A stretch of DNA of 64,000 nt from Cronobacter muytjensii ATCC 51329 (GCF_001277195.1 NZ_CP012268.1:3782001-3846000); one strand, 5' to 3'; positions 52,601-60,436 are shown, counted from the first letter of the stretch. A program made the numbers and translations. The notes: generated by a model not told the origin, from the sequence alone.

Positions 52601-53504
52601 CATTCAGCGAACCGCTGGCGAGGCTGTTTTTCACCGTCATCCGGCCGCTGGCGTCGAGCTGGATATCCCCCTGGCGCGCGTTAAGGTTGCCAAGGTTGAC
52701 CCCGACCCCTTTTTCGCTGGACACCAGGCGAATGCGGTTGGCGTACATGCCGCCGAGCGCGCCGGTATCCACCGCTACCGTCGGCGCCGGGCCTTCGCCC
52801 GCTGTCGCCTGAAGGCTGCCGTCTGTTCCGACGCGGTTCGCGCCTGCGGTTACGCTGAGATCTTTCGCATGGATAGCGGCGTTCACTTCGGTCGCGCGGG
52901 CGATGATGGAAAGCGCGTCGCTCTGGCTGGCGTCCAGCCCCTGCCCTTCCACAGTGATGGCGCCTTTTGTGACATCCAGCGCCATCAGGTTGCCATTGGC
53001 GTCGAACTGCGGCTTGCCGGTGGTTAACGTCACATTCGGCGTGTTAATAAATCCGCAGCCGTTACAGGTGATGCCGTAGGGGTTCGCCACCATGACATTG
53101 GCCGCTTTGCCCGCGACCTCGGTATAGCCCTGCAATTGGGAGCGGCTGGCGCCCGTCACCTCGTTGATAATCCCCTTCGCTTCCAGCCCGGCCTTCAGAT
53201 GCGGATTGTTCTGGATAAGCCCGCCCAGCAGGGTCTGGGTCAGCTGCCCGGTGGCGTTGTTGAGGATGAGCCCCTCTTTGCCGACGTTGTAATCCTGAAA
53301 CTGGTTATGCGAAAGCCCCGCCGCATTCGGCGTGGCGATGTTGACAACCGGCACCCCGTTGCCCGCCTGGTCCATGGTGGTTTGCCCGGTCGGCGTCATC
53401 GCCGCCGCAAAGGCGGGCGCGACCGGCTGCCACACCAGCAGAACGCTAATGGTCCAGCTCAGCAGGCGTTTAGAAAGACTCACGGGAGGGTGACGGTTAT
53501 CCAT
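40620..53504 (-). CDS. cdiA: Giant CdiA/FhaB-type exoprotein with C-terminal deaminase-like toxin
   Basis: The 4,294-residue two-partner-secretion effector has a signal peptide ending near AFA34 and a TPS haemagglutination domain (about 40-300, with NPYGITCNGCGF at 141-152). Exact 42- and 62-residue repeats cover 317-690, followed by long FHA-1 NSG-type repeats to about 2,350. A non-repetitive central region (about 2,355-2,890), likely including the receptor-binding part, precedes FHA-2 repeats to about 3,650 and a pretoxin domain ending in VENN at 3,993. The CT holds a hydrophobic entry segment (AIALALGGGISGAAA) and then a toxin with CAE (C4238, E4240) and PPCENC (C4283, C4286). These are the zinc motifs of the YwqJ-type deaminase family. 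It is larger than usual CdiA proteins (about 3,000-3,300). Regulated export and contact killing are inferred. Confidence 0.9.
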   Translation of the reverse strand: MDNRHPPVSLSKRLLSWTISVLLVWQPVAPAFAAAMTPTGQTTMDQAGNGVPVVNIATPNAAGLSHNQFQDYNVGKEGLILNNATGQLTQTLLGGLIQNNPHLKAGLEAKGIINEVTGASRSQLQGYTEVAGKAANVMVANPYGITCNGCGFINTPNVTLTTGKPQFDANGNLMALDVTKGAITVEGQGLDASQSDALSIIARATEVNAAIHAKDLSVTAGANRVGTDGSLQATAGEGPAPTVAVDTGALGGMYANRIRLVSSEKGVGVNLGNLNARQGDIQLDASGRMTVKNSLASGSLNAKGEGVTLAGSHQTGGALSVASTQAMTLDNATLASGGDARLTSDGRLQINGGGVTSSGALDVASGQDAALANATLVGQGNTTLSSHGGLNINGGGVSGNGALTVASQQDATLSNATLVGPGETRLHSNGALKVEGGSLASRGGLNVSASQSMRLENTTAGGEEKAVFTSGGQIASSGSTLTAGSDLALSGGSLAISGGALSAHGALDLTGLQGLSLENAKAGSGTYATLTSNGQLAVTGGSLTAGSDLLLNGGALAVRGGSLSGKGALTLSAGQDLLLENATAGSGLSATLSSGGALDITGGSLIANRDVTLTGNALAVRNASLSGQGALSLTGGQRLLLDNATAGSGANALFTSNGELTATGSALTAGNDLTLTGTQMSLDAGSRAGAKANVRLNGGDIHNQGEVNAGNDALITGRKVVNEGQLAANGRLDAQTTSLNNSGLLQGNGVTLKGDALENSGTLQSGGALDIHVKNLAQQGALGAKGDARITAQETLRNGGSLLADGALAVNTATLEQNGTLSGAKNLTVDAEEIASGKGSLVTSQGDVRLAAGQKADINGQVIASGALDVRGETVTTGADAHLQSDNDLTLQAATAQLGGTQAAKGAFGVTAQQIDHSGKSNASSITFTAPQSVTNSGTLESTTLTLSGDSITNRGALLADTLALGAQTLINSGGVKAGALTLDGESLTNSGTLAADTLALRGNHFTNSGLVQGADLLNLQTDTLDNLAGGTLYSAQNLTLSLPTLNNSGLITTDRDLILKGDQLINSGEINGVNLRSGYATLINNADGRLLADNNLTLNGLLIDNSGLLAAKTLSLTTDTLTNRGEAQGDGGLTVTAQQTSNSGALRTGGTLDLQGATLGNDGELSATDLLLNLSGKAANTGRIIADNGFTIAAPELINSGLLAASDLRADAFAITNSGTLQGAASLNASGKTLDNQQGGALLSGGALELQNDRLTNAGLLQGKTLNLATGEWINSGNALGEAGLTAKVSGAFSNQGKALSQQAMDLRAKTLDNRGALMAKVLALHGDLQNSGLLQGSSALNWDGNAFTNLAQGQATGGETLTLTGKTLDNQGQLQARSATLTADTLRNSGSAQALDSLNASISGRADNQGALLSQNLFELAAAQLFNDGQLAAKSVTLSAPQLTNNGLIQGNESLALATRDLLNGQNGQLISASGLNLDLNSLQNQGLLLATSGFTLKGKTLVNGGDIQADSLNFTLADTLDNQGGLVAKGQSALSAATLTNGGTLAGQTLTLGGTAIRNSGLIQGNGQADATANTITNDAAGKWLSGGALTFNGGALTNAGAMQGATLGLTASTLNNSGVLTGASALTGAFTGALNNSGQIQSNGALGLTAGSLINPGRIAGDTLTLNAATLSNDGLWQGAKNLTLTGDTLTTGAASRTLTGGALALNAGQLNTLGTLQGQGVEVNASGWTHGGSLLSLGNLTADVGGTLANTGSAMSKGDASFAAQLIDNGGQLLSEGNATLDGQSLKNRGAVQGKTLALHQASINNQGTLTGLQSLTLEAQQRLMARMLMAAPQQELINGASGALLTQGTLKITSGTVTNAGNWQGQNVILNAQSLANSGAVQSADALQMTLANTLNSTAGSKITAMGNAALSALSLTNQGQWAAKNLTLSGNSFNNDGDTSGVNGLTVTLNGAFSQQAGRSLLTGGALNLSAASVTNLGKLQGNTLGVTTGALNNSGRLQGDNGATFSLSGRLTNNTGGEIVSQQGLTVTTPELFNYGLMQGGGDTRLDAASQAYNNGKLLSGATLTLTTPQYTGTGWLQASNLILNAANATNGGTWLADQATLTGSQFTNQGTTQGGTLAVNYSQLNNNGTLLGTSQLNVNAGQVNQSAAGKLFSAGNLWLGSNGFDSLGQVVALGDLTLKLTNAYTNKTALAAGRTLTLTSNGAIDNQSVMQGQAVNVSAGGMLTNNKQITTGSGASTLSGSAVALNGAGSIQGGGDIAINSGSNITVNGFTGTRGSLTLSGPGSIINTALLYAANNLALYANSITNQRGDILAGNSLWMQRDGAGNANAEVVNTSGTIETQNGDITINTEHLLNTRDGLSESRSYQAATGSPAASGASSISVKPTTLPADEWGYYYKVVNSAGGGNGFSTVAPTKKGATQRFLVGTTLVNVTANGGASRISANHNLSIHAKNLNNQASNLLAGNVINLSGETLNNQSYFGYAEDEYKVYTYSGKLAKVSSIEGMPASGNDNNRRVTYKLAGAPKYETRTTDQAFRSVIYASGNLNANFTKNISNTSTTDYGGGVHNTISAPSLNTLSNQSVSGNITKKNLINAGSVAVNSPQWKDQLQGALQQIVGVGALETNSSENASLATISTTQKGSASLGSVSSLADAGVTTAELNNAKGSALGQYQGKAVDTSAYPLPSGDNGYFVVSTNPKSPYLITVNPQLNGLGQLDPSLFGDLNALLGLQPSTRALSGVRPDVGALASVQPGTTAPQETRAVYTDEKQFLGSSYMLGRLNLNPDYDYRFLGDAAFDTRYVSNYLLNQTGNRYLNGIGSDLEQMRYLMDNAASAQHALGLKFGVSLTAGQLAALDHSILWWETATINGETVMIPKIYLSPKDVTVNNGSVIAGNNVSLQGGSITNSGSTLVAKNNLSLDSQNSISNLNDGLMTAGGDLNLSAISDINNISSAINGKAVQLESLDGSINNITLAKQYELSERKGTHYLNIKDTTLGNTASINAQNSLSLTAEKNIAITGATLSSGHDLLMNAWGDIAVIANQTNNSLSQSGYRKKTITHDISINYQGSTITAGGNLAIKARDNLTVSASVISTAHNVVLNAGKDISLLSEAATEIHSLKSKKKTVINESVRQQGTEIASGGNTVIVAGQDVNAQAAQVTAQGDIGVAAGRDVNLTTATESDYYYKEQTKTKKGFLSKKTTHTIQETSATREAGTLLSGDNVQVSAGNNLLVQGSAVAGDGNVALGAGNNVDIVAATNTDTSWNFKETKKSGLMSSGGIGFTIGSSKTTHDLREKGTTQSQSASTVGSTGGNVTVTAGNQAHVGGADLIAGKDLAITGDSVVIEPGHDKRTRDEKFEQKSSGLTLALSGVVGSVLNSAVSAAQSAKESSDRRVAALQATKAALSGYQASQGSDLLQATNDPSNGFGVSVSLTSQKSKSQQHQETDTVSGSTLNAGNNLAINATGKGGSANSGDILIGGSQLKAGGDTTLSAANDILLTGAANTEKTTGKNSSSGGGIGVSIGGGSNGGGISVFANVNAAKGHDKGNGIRWSETTVDSGGTVKLQSGRDTTLTGAQVNGDKVVADVDRDLTLASQQDSNRYDSKQTSFGAGGSFTFGLMTGSGYLNLSQDKMHSTFDSVAEQSGIYAGKGGFDITVGNHTQLDGAVIASTATADKNRLDTGTLGFSDISNEADYKVSHSGGGISAGASMLKNVASNLASNVVAGVGSSGHAQGTTQAAISDGAIVIRDQVNQQQELVNLSRDTEHANDSISPIFNKEKEQNRLQAAQLIGEIGSQVADIVRTNGEIAKEKAKKDPDALKAAKETLVGLGNLNPTAKEIADQAGKTAEAQYGTGSALQRGISAATATVQVLAGGDIKSALAGAAAPEIAYLIGQNVKDDTAKVIAHAVVNAALAAATHKDAAAAAASAATGEIVGKLALDVYNKQVGELDEQQKQNVSALATLAAGLAGGLVGDNSATATAGAQIGKTTVENNLMGGTEPGHTIFVQEHGKDILSCATDAGGAACKRGQAVNKAIALALGGGISGAAAITVTPALVASAQAAATACAANPVLCANQVTIWATEAGMGDALPTGFGVLATGKISKELLDQLSEMSAVIMVEKQTGQKISKETLSGIIEQASHSAQTNVSHVESLAQQTKEQLVGEINKFTSKTQASKNATMVGAYDPVTGKTAIGSSNANVSAELLDPKTVKYIEDKLGVSVGEFTSFCKNKAGACAEVSAADQLIRQGADPATIKFTEAVRPRDIWKKETIPADAVIPPCENCQVTWPKGN
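51435..52556 (-). repeat. Exact-length coding repeats in cdiA (3 x 126 bp, then 4 x 186 bp)
   Basis: Residues 317-442 are three units of exactly 42 residues (GALSVASTQAMTLDNATLAS..., GALDVASGQDAALANATLVG..., GALTVASQQDATLSNATLVG...). Residues 443-690 are four units of exactly 62 residues that start GGLNVSASQS, GALDLTGLQG, GALTLSAGQD and GALSLTGGQR. The longer unit keeps the 42-residue plan with a 20-residue insertion (TAGSDLLLNGG-type). The pattern suggests growth by unequal crossing-over; the units would stack as extra turns of the beta-helix. Confidence 0.9.
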
Positions 53505-53516
53505 AATCGTTATCTC

Positions 53517-55181
53517 TTAAAGCGTAAACATGACGCGCCAGTTGACGCTGAGGTGATCCGGGCCGAGCCAGTCGGGGTAGCGCAGCGGCGTGCCGATGGA
53601 AATCTGGCTGCTGTACACGCGGTTAGCGCTGCCAAGGCCTGCCGCCGCGCCCCACAAGGTGCCGGAGGCGTAGCGGTCTTCGCGATCTTTCTCCAGCCAG
53701 CCGCCGTCCAGCGCAACGGTGGCGCTGACCTGGCCGATAACCGGCAGTGTGAAAAGCGCATAGTTGAGTTCGTTGCGCAGGTAGCCGCCGTTGTCGCCGG
53801 AGAGATATTGCTCTTTGAAGCCGCGCACCGAGCTTTCGCCGCCGAGCGTCAGGCGTTCTGAGCCGTACAACCGATCGGGCGACCACTGGCCATAAGCGCT
53901 GGCGAGCCACCACAGGCTATTCGTAACCGGCCGCTGAAAGCTGGCGCTGAGGCTCCATTTGCGAAACAGCGCGCGCGGCTCGTCGCCGTGCTTGTTCTCG
54001 TCGGTTTCGGCGTTAAACCAGGGGGTGCCGTGGCTGTAGTTGGGGTTGAAGGTGGCGACGCCGCCCAGCATTTTCTGCGTGTGGTTAATGCCAAGGGTCA
54101 GGCTGGAAAGGTTACGGGTGCTGCTGGTCAGGGGCGCATCGTTAAGCCAGTTGCGGCTGCTGCGCTGGGTAACGCTCGCCGCAATGCCGGTTTTGATATC
54201 GCCATTGCGAAACACCACCCAGGAAGCGTTAACGCGGTGGGTTTTGGTGTCGCCCGTGGAGATCCATTTGTACCCCATGTTGTCCAGCGTGGTGCGGTAG
54301 TTGCTCCAGGCGTAGCTGTAGTCCAGCAAACCGTAGCCAAAGGGCACGCTCACGCCCGCCTGAAAATTCTGCGCGTCGTACGCGGTGGCGAAATCGCTGC
54401 TGCGCCCGCCGCTCACGAACCATTTGTCGGCAATTCTTAAAAGGTTATTGGCGGTCAGCGATCCGGAGAGCTGCTCTTCGCCCGTGCTTTTTTGTCCGCT
54501 GTTATCCAGCCCAACGCTAACATTTAACGGAAATTCCGGCGTGGCGGTTAAATTGACGACAGAATATCCCTGCTGTTCGGCAGGCAAAATTTCTATCTGA
54601 ACCGGCGTGGTACGCAAACGGTTTATTTGCTCCATGCCCTGTTCTATATCGCGTAAATTAAGCACCCGGCCTTCGAGACGCGGAAAGGCCATTTTCAGCA
54701 TCAGCGGCTTTTCGCCTTCCAGGCGAATATCACTTAATTTCCCTTCCAGCACGGCGAGCGTTAATTTACCGCCAGAGAGATCCTGCTCAGTTAAAAAAGC
54801 GCGGCTGGTAATATAGCCGCGGCTTATATACCAGTCGGAAACCGCTGCCGTCAGCTCGGTTATTTTTCGCATATCCAGACAGTGGTCGCGCCAGGGCGCC
54901 GTTAGCTTTTGTTGTTCCTTAAGGGAAATTAACGTTGCGCCGGACAGCGTTATTTCGTTGATCTGAAAGCATGGCCCTGTCGCAGGCGCAGATGGCTCAG
55001 ACGCAGGCGCGCGCGGCAGCGGCGTGCTGCGCTCTAATTCTTCGCGCTGCTGCTGGTTTTGTAATAATAATTGTTCCTGCTGCTGGCGAATAGTATCGCG
55101 GTCCGCTGGCGATAAAGGCGCAGCTAACGCAGTACAGATCTGGCCTGCTGCGAATAATAAAGCCAAATAACGAGAAAACAT
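53517..55181 (-). CDS. cdiB: TpsB outer-membrane transporter for CdiA
   Basis: An Omp85/FhaC-family secretion pore of about 554 residues. Signal peptide MFSRYLALLFAAGQICTALA; Gln-rich linker (RQQQEQLLLQNQQQ); POTRA domains (CFQINEITLSGATLIS, WYISRGYITSRAFL); 16-strand barrel with the conserved L6 motif SSVRGFKEQ. It exports CdiA by recognising its TPS domain. cdiA begins 12 bp later, as in other cdiBA operons. The ATG at 55181 gives the best signal peptide and has GGGAAG upstream; ATG 55199 is an alternative. Confidence 0.93.
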   Translation of the reverse strand: MFSRYLALLFAAGQICTALAAPLSPADRDTIRQQQEQLLLQNQQQREELERSTPLPRAPASEPSAPATGPCFQINEITLSGATLISLKEQQKLTAPWRDHCLDMRKITELTAAVSDWYISRGYITSRAFLTEQDLSGGKLTLAVLEGKLSDIRLEGEKPLMLKMAFPRLEGRVLNLRDIEQGMEQINRLRTTPVQIEILPAEQQGYSVVNLTATPEFPLNVSVGLDNSGQKSTGEEQLSGSLTANNLLRIADKWFVSGGRSSDFATAYDAQNFQAGVSVPFGYGLLDYSYAWSNYRTTLDNMGYKWISTGDTKTHRVNASWVVFRNGDIKTGIAASVTQRSSRNWLNDAPLTSSTRNLSSLTLGINHTQKMLGGVATFNPNYSHGTPWFNAETDENKHGDEPRALFRKWSLSASFQRPVTNSLWWLASAYGQWSPDRLYGSERLTLGGESSVRGFKEQYLSGDNGGYLRNELNYALFTLPVIGQVSATVALDGGWLEKDREDRYASGTLWGAAAGLGSANRVYSSQISIGTPLRYPDWLGPDHLSVNWRVMFTL

Positions 55182-55518
55182 TCTCTGGATTCTTCCCATG
55201 ATCGAAAACAAATAATAACGCGCCGAAATTAAATGGCGTTAAAATTTAAACAAGAGACTTTTCTGATATAATATCATTCTTTTTTATGACGGCAATATAG
55301 TAATGAAAGATATATCCTTCCATTAATCTATTATGGCAAATTTAGTTTAAGATAACTTCATTTGCGTACTTAAATTAAATCAAAAAAAGATTAAATCGAA
55401 AATGAACAATAATTAATATAAAAGTAGAGAATCTTGCAGATAACGTGAAGCCATCTGTTTTATTTATACTGCGCCGGATCACGTTCAGGCGAAATGAAAT
55501 AATTTCCCGGTGAAATAA
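55182..55518. promoter_or_regulatory. AT-rich upstream region of the cdi operon
   Basis: About 340 bp of strongly AT-rich DNA (long A/T tracts such as TTAAATTAAATCAAAAAAAG near 55,370) between cdiB and metF. It must contain the cdiBAI promoter. The composition is typical of H-NS-bound regions in enterobacteria, an inference. No ORF is supported. Confidence 0.5.
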
Positions 55519-55520
55519 TA

Positions 55521-55540
55521 AAGGAGGCAAAGGCCTCCTT
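55521..55540 (-). terminator. metF terminator
   Basis: AAGGAGGC-AAAG-GCCTCCTT, a perfect 8-bp stem. On the minus strand it is followed by TATTATTTC, 20 bp past the metF stop. The T-run is interrupted, so it may be partial. Confidence 0.75.
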
Positions 55541-55560
55541 AGCATGTATATATTTCCGGC

Positions 55561-56460
<900 letters not shown>

Positions 56461-56496
56461 TTACCTCATCAATCGCTGTGTCGTGGTCGCGTGTGT

Positions 56497-56528
56497 TGAC
56501 TTCTATACGTTTAGACGTCCAGATGTAA
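56497..56528. promoter_or_regulatory. MetJ operator (met boxes) of metF
   Basis: Four tandem 8-bp met boxes, TGACTTCT ATACGTTT AGACGTCC AGATGTAA, approximate the consensus AGACGTCT, 40-70 bp before the metF start. The MetJ-SAM dimer array would repress here. Confidence 0.85.
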
Positions 56529-56688
56529 AAATGACGGAAAAGCCGGGTGGCGTCAACAGGTAAATCATCACTGGATGTGAGTATTTTTCAGCGAAGATGA
56601 AAAAAGTTCATGACAGAAAAATGAAGAAAGATTGTACAGCGGTGCGGAAGGGTGTTGCGGGCGTCAGCTGATGACGGGTGCGGTTAAT

Positions 56689-56767
56689 GGCGGGTGCGTT
56701 TCGCTTACCCGCCCTGCCAGTAAAAGGCATTCAACGCCAGTGGTGGGTAAGCGAAGCGCCCCCACCA
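56689..56767. repeat. Inverted pair of REP-like units between metF and metL
   Basis: A forward unit GGCGGGTGCGTTTCGCTTAC+CCGCC (56,689-56,713) and an inverted unit GGTGGGTAAGCGAAGCGCCC+CCACC (56,742-56,766) are separated by about 28 bp. It is a BIME-like arrangement of the same family as at 27.9 kb, and could also form the 3' end of the metBL transcript. Confidence 0.75.
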
Positions 56768-56777
56768 CTCGACGAAA

Positions 56778-59210
56778 TCAGAGCAATTGCGCCAGACGGT
56801 TAAGATCCGACTGAATCGCCCCGGCGGTCACATCGCGCCCCGCGCCCGGCCCGCGGATAACTAACGGGTTATCGCGATACCAGCGGCTTTCGATGGCGAA
56901 GACGTTATCGCAAGGCAGCAGCGAGGCCAGCGGATGCTCAGGACGCACCGCCTCAACGCCGACGCGCGCTTTACCGTTAGCGTCAAAACGCGCCACGTAG
57001 CGCAGCACGAGGCCCATCTCGCGCGCCGCCTCAAGGCGCTGCACCATTTGTTCGTTCAGCGCGTCGCCATATTCAAAGAAGTGATCCACCGAGCCTTCCT
57101 CGCACCCGGCAGGCACCAGCGACTCCACGCGCACCTGATCGGGCTCGATATCGTAGCCCGCCTCGCGCGCCAGGATAACCAGCTTGCGCATTACATCTTT
57201 ACCAGAAAGATCCACGCGCGGGTCTGGCTCCGTCAGCCCCTGCTGCCACGCCTGGTCCACCAGCTCGGTAAACGGCACCGTACCGTCAAACTGTAAAAAC
57301 AGCCACGAGAGCGTACCGGAGAAAATCCCGCTGATTGAGAGAATGGAATCCCCGCTGTCGCGCAGATCGCGCACCGTGTGGTTGACCGGCAGGCCCGCGC
57401 CGACCGTCGCGTTATAGAGCCAGTGGCGGCCCGTTTTCGCAAAAGCATCGCGGATCTGACGATAGTTCTGGCTGTTGCTCGCGCCCGCCAGCTTATTGGC
57501 GCTGATGACGTGAAAACCATAACTCGCGAAATCAAGATACTGGTCCGCCAGATCCTGGCTTGCGGTGACGTCCAGCACCACTAAATCGTCGTAGGGGTGC
57601 GCGCGCATCCACAGGAACAGCGACTCTTCATCCTGCTCCACCGCTTCATCATTAAAGAACGCCAGCGCGCGGCTCGCGTCCAGGCCGTCATAACTCAGCA
57701 GGCTACGGCGGCTGTCCACCACGCCTGCCAGCACAAACTCAAGGCCGGTGCGGGCAGAAAGCGTCTCCTGCTCGCGCGCGAACAGCTCAAGCCAGCGAGA
57801 ACCGATATTCCCTTTGCCGAACAGCACAAGGCCGATGCGTTTTTCCGCGCGGAACAGCGACTGGTGCAGCCCCTGAATCAGGCTCTCCGTCGGCCCTGCG
57901 CGCAGCACGGCCACCAGGCTGATGCTCTCCTCCGACTGCCAGATAAACTCCACCGGCTGATCTTTAAGCTGCTGCCAGAAGCGATGGCTGTGCAGCGGAT
58001 TGCGGCAGACCCCCGCGCCGACCAGCGCTACTAACGCCAGCCCTTCGCGCAGGCGCAGCTCGCCCGACAGCGCGGCGTCTTCCAGTAGCGTCAGCGCGCT
58101 GCCGACGACTTCTGAGGTATAACAGAGTTGCAGCAGGCGGCGGTCAGGGTGTACGCCGACCGACAGCGGGCGCAGCTGGGCGCGTCGAAGCAACGCATCC
58201 ACCTCTTTATGCGCCAGTTTGAAATCCTGATGCGACGGCACTTCAAATTCAATCAGGCAGACATCGTCGTGGCTGGTGACGATGCGCGCCCCGGTGCCGG
58301 AAGCCAGCACGCGCTCAATGCGCGTAGACCCCTGCTCCGGGCTATAGCTGCAACGCAGTTGCAGGTCGATATCGCTGCCGGAAACGGGCTGTAAAGTACG
58401 CGCATGCAGAACGGGCGCGGCAAGACGCGCCAGCTCGCTCGCTTCGTCGAGTCGCAGCAGCGGCAGCAGGCAGGCGTCTTTGACTTTGCGCGGGTCGGCG
58501 CTGTAAACGCCCGCTACATCACTCCAGATGGTGACGCGGGAAACGCCCGCCAGCGCGCCGATTTGCGTCGCCGAGTAGTCGGAACCGTTACGGCCCAGCA
58601 GAACCGTTTCACCGGCGTCGTTGCGACAGATAAAGCCGGTCACCACCAGACGTTTGCCCGGATGCTGCGCCATCAGCTGCTGTAACAACGGGAAAGACAG
58701 ACCTTCATTAACCTGCGGCTGCGCGGCGCGTTCAGCGCGCAGGAAATCGCGCGCGTCAAGCCAGGCGGCGTCGAGCCCCTGCTCGTTCAGCACCGCAGCC
58801 ATCAGACGCGCCGACCAGATTTCACCGTGGCCGACCACTTCGGCGTAGACCGCGTCAGTAATGGTGCCATCCAGCAGCGCCGCGAGACGCTCCAGATCGC
58901 GGATAAATTCGCTGACCAGCCCGTCGGCGACGGCGGCTGGCAGCAGCCCGGAGATAAGCTCGCTCTGATAACGGCGCAGCGCCTGTTGCACCTGATGGGC
59001 GGAGAGACGATCGCTCTGGCTTAACTTCAGCCAGCTGATCAACTGGTTGGTCGTGCTGCCCGCCGCCGACACCACCATCATATCCCCGGCGCGGGAATAG
59101 TCGGCCATGATACCCGCCACGCGCAGGTAACATTTCACGTCGGCGAGACTGCTGCCGCCAAATTTATGCAGCTGACGACCGTTCGTCCCTGCAGGCGCTG
59201 TAACACTCAT
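56778..59210 (-). CDS. metL: Bifunctional aspartokinase II / homoserine dehydrogenase II
   Basis: MetL catalyses the first and third steps of the aspartate pathway for methionine. It has 810 residues: N-terminal kinase (HKFGGSSLADVKCY, LLGRNGSDYSATQIGAL), a central ACT-like region, and a C-terminal homoserine dehydrogenase (VLFGKGNIGSRW, ISANKLAGASNSQNY, GSVDHFFEYGDALNEQM). It starts 9 bp after metB, forming the metBL operon under MetJ control; isoform II is known to lack threonine inhibition. Confidence 0.97.
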   Translation of the reverse strand: MSVTAPAGTNGRQLHKFGGSSLADVKCYLRVAGIMADYSRAGDMMVVSAAGSTTNQLISWLKLSQSDRLSAHQVQQALRRYQSELISGLLPAAVADGLVSEFIRDLERLAALLDGTITDAVYAEVVGHGEIWSARLMAAVLNEQGLDAAWLDARDFLRAERAAQPQVNEGLSFPLLQQLMAQHPGKRLVVTGFICRNDAGETVLLGRNGSDYSATQIGALAGVSRVTIWSDVAGVYSADPRKVKDACLLPLLRLDEASELARLAAPVLHARTLQPVSGSDIDLQLRCSYSPEQGSTRIERVLASGTGARIVTSHDDVCLIEFEVPSHQDFKLAHKEVDALLRRAQLRPLSVGVHPDRRLLQLCYTSEVVGSALTLLEDAALSGELRLREGLALVALVGAGVCRNPLHSHRFWQQLKDQPVEFIWQSEESISLVAVLRAGPTESLIQGLHQSLFRAEKRIGLVLFGKGNIGSRWLELFAREQETLSARTGLEFVLAGVVDSRRSLLSYDGLDASRALAFFNDEAVEQDEESLFLWMRAHPYDDLVVLDVTASQDLADQYLDFASYGFHVISANKLAGASNSQNYRQIRDAFAKTGRHWLYNATVGAGLPVNHTVRDLRDSGDSILSISGIFSGTLSWLFLQFDGTVPFTELVDQAWQQGLTEPDPRVDLSGKDVMRKLVILAREAGYDIEPDQVRVESLVPAGCEEGSVDHFFEYGDALNEQMVQRLEAAREMGLVLRYVARFDANGKARVGVEAVRPEHPLASLLPCDNVFAIESRWYRDNPLVIRGPGAGRDVTAGAIQSDLNRLAQLL

Positions 59211-59219
59211 GCTTACCCC

Positions 59220-60374
59220 TTAGCTCGCCGCCTGGAACGCTTTTTCCAGGTCGGCAATTAAATCTTCGCTATCTTCAATACCCGTCGAGATGCGTAACAG
59301 CGTTTCGGAAATGCCCGCGGCGGCGCGCGCCTCCGGCGCCATGCCCGCATGGGTCATCGTCGCGGCGTGGGAAATAAGGCTCTCCACCCCGCCCAGAGAT
59401 TCCGCCAGCGTGAACAGCTCCAGCGCGCCAAGGAAACGGCGTAGCGTCTGCTCGTCGCCATCCAGTTCAAAACTCAGCATCGCGCCGAAGCCTTTCTGCT
59501 GGCGCGCGGCTATCTCATGGCCCGCGTTGTCCGGCAGCGACGGATGATACAACTTTTTCACCCGCGGCTGTTGTTTGAGAAAATCCACAATCGCGCTGGC
59601 ATTGCGCTGCGCCACTTCCATACGCGGGCTGAGCGTGCGCAGGCCGCGCAACAGCAGGTAGCTGTCGAACGCGCCGCCGGTCACGCCAATATTATTTGCC
59701 CACCAGGCGAGCTCCGTCACGGTCTCCGGCGCTTTCGCAATCACCACGCCCGCCACCACATCGGAGTGCCCGTTGAGATATTTGGTGCAGGAGTGCAGGA
59801 CCAGATCGGCGCCCAGCGTCAGCGGGTTCTGCAACGCCGGGCTCAGGAACGTATTATCCACCACACTTATGGCTCCGGCCGCGCGCGAAAGTTCGCAAAT
59901 TTTCGCAATATCCACCACGCGCAACAAGGGATTACTCGGGCTTTCCACCAGCACCAGTTTGGGTTTTTCGGCAAGCGCCGCTTTCAGCGCCGCCTCATCT
60001 CCCTGATCGACGAATTTCACGCGATAGCAGCCGCGTTTTGCGAGGCTGTCGAACAGACGGTAGCTGCCACCGTAACAGTCGTGCGGCGCGACCAGCAGAT
60101 CGCCGGGCTTCAGGAAAACCGTGGTGACCAGATGAATCGCGGACATGCCGGTGTTGGTCAGCACGGCGCCAGCGCCCCCTTCCAGTTCCGCCAGCGCGCG
60201 CTGCACGACATCGCGAGTCGGGTTGCCGCGGCGCGAATAATCATGGGCGCGCGGTTCGTTAAAGCCGGTGAAGTTATAGGTGCTGGAGAGGTGAATCGGC
60301 GGGACGACGCAGCCGTACTGCTCGTCGTCGTTGAGCCCGCTGCGAACTGCGATGGTGGCCTGTTTACGCGTCAT
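59220..60374 (-). CDS. metB: Cystathionine gamma-synthase
   Basis: MetB condenses O-succinylhomoserine with cysteine, giving cystathionine. It has 384 residues, in the PLP Cys/Met-metabolism family, with the lysine in LHSCTKYLNGHSDVV and DNTFLSPALQNPL. The ending differs slightly from E. coli (KAFQAAS). First gene of metBL, divergent from metJ. Confidence 0.97.
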   Translation of the reverse strand: MTRKQATIAVRSGLNDDEQYGCVVPPIHLSSTYNFTGFNEPRAHDYSRRGNPTRDVVQRALAELEGGAGAVLTNTGMSAIHLVTTVFLKPGDLLVAPHDCYGGSYRLFDSLAKRGCYRVKFVDQGDEAALKAALAEKPKLVLVESPSNPLLRVVDIAKICELSRAAGAISVVDNTFLSPALQNPLTLGADLVLHSCTKYLNGHSDVVAGVVIAKAPETVTELAWWANNIGVTGGAFDSYLLLRGLRTLSPRMEVAQRNASAIVDFLKQQPRVKKLYHPSLPDNAGHEIAARQQKGFGAMLSFELDGDEQTLRRFLGALELFTLAESLGGVESLISHAATMTHAGMAPEARAAAGISETLLRISTGIEDSEDLIADLEKAFQAAS

Positions 60375-60436
60375 GATGAGTCGTTTCCTGGCATTATCGG
60401 AGAAAAGTCAGGTGACAGAGTAAACATTGCCATTAT

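Noticed and set aside
40620..53504. Naming as filamentous haemagglutinin fhaB only
   Set aside because: The N-terminus fits both, but the VENN motif, toxin-like C-terminus and small following gene fit the cdiBAI order; fhaB would not need an immunity gene.
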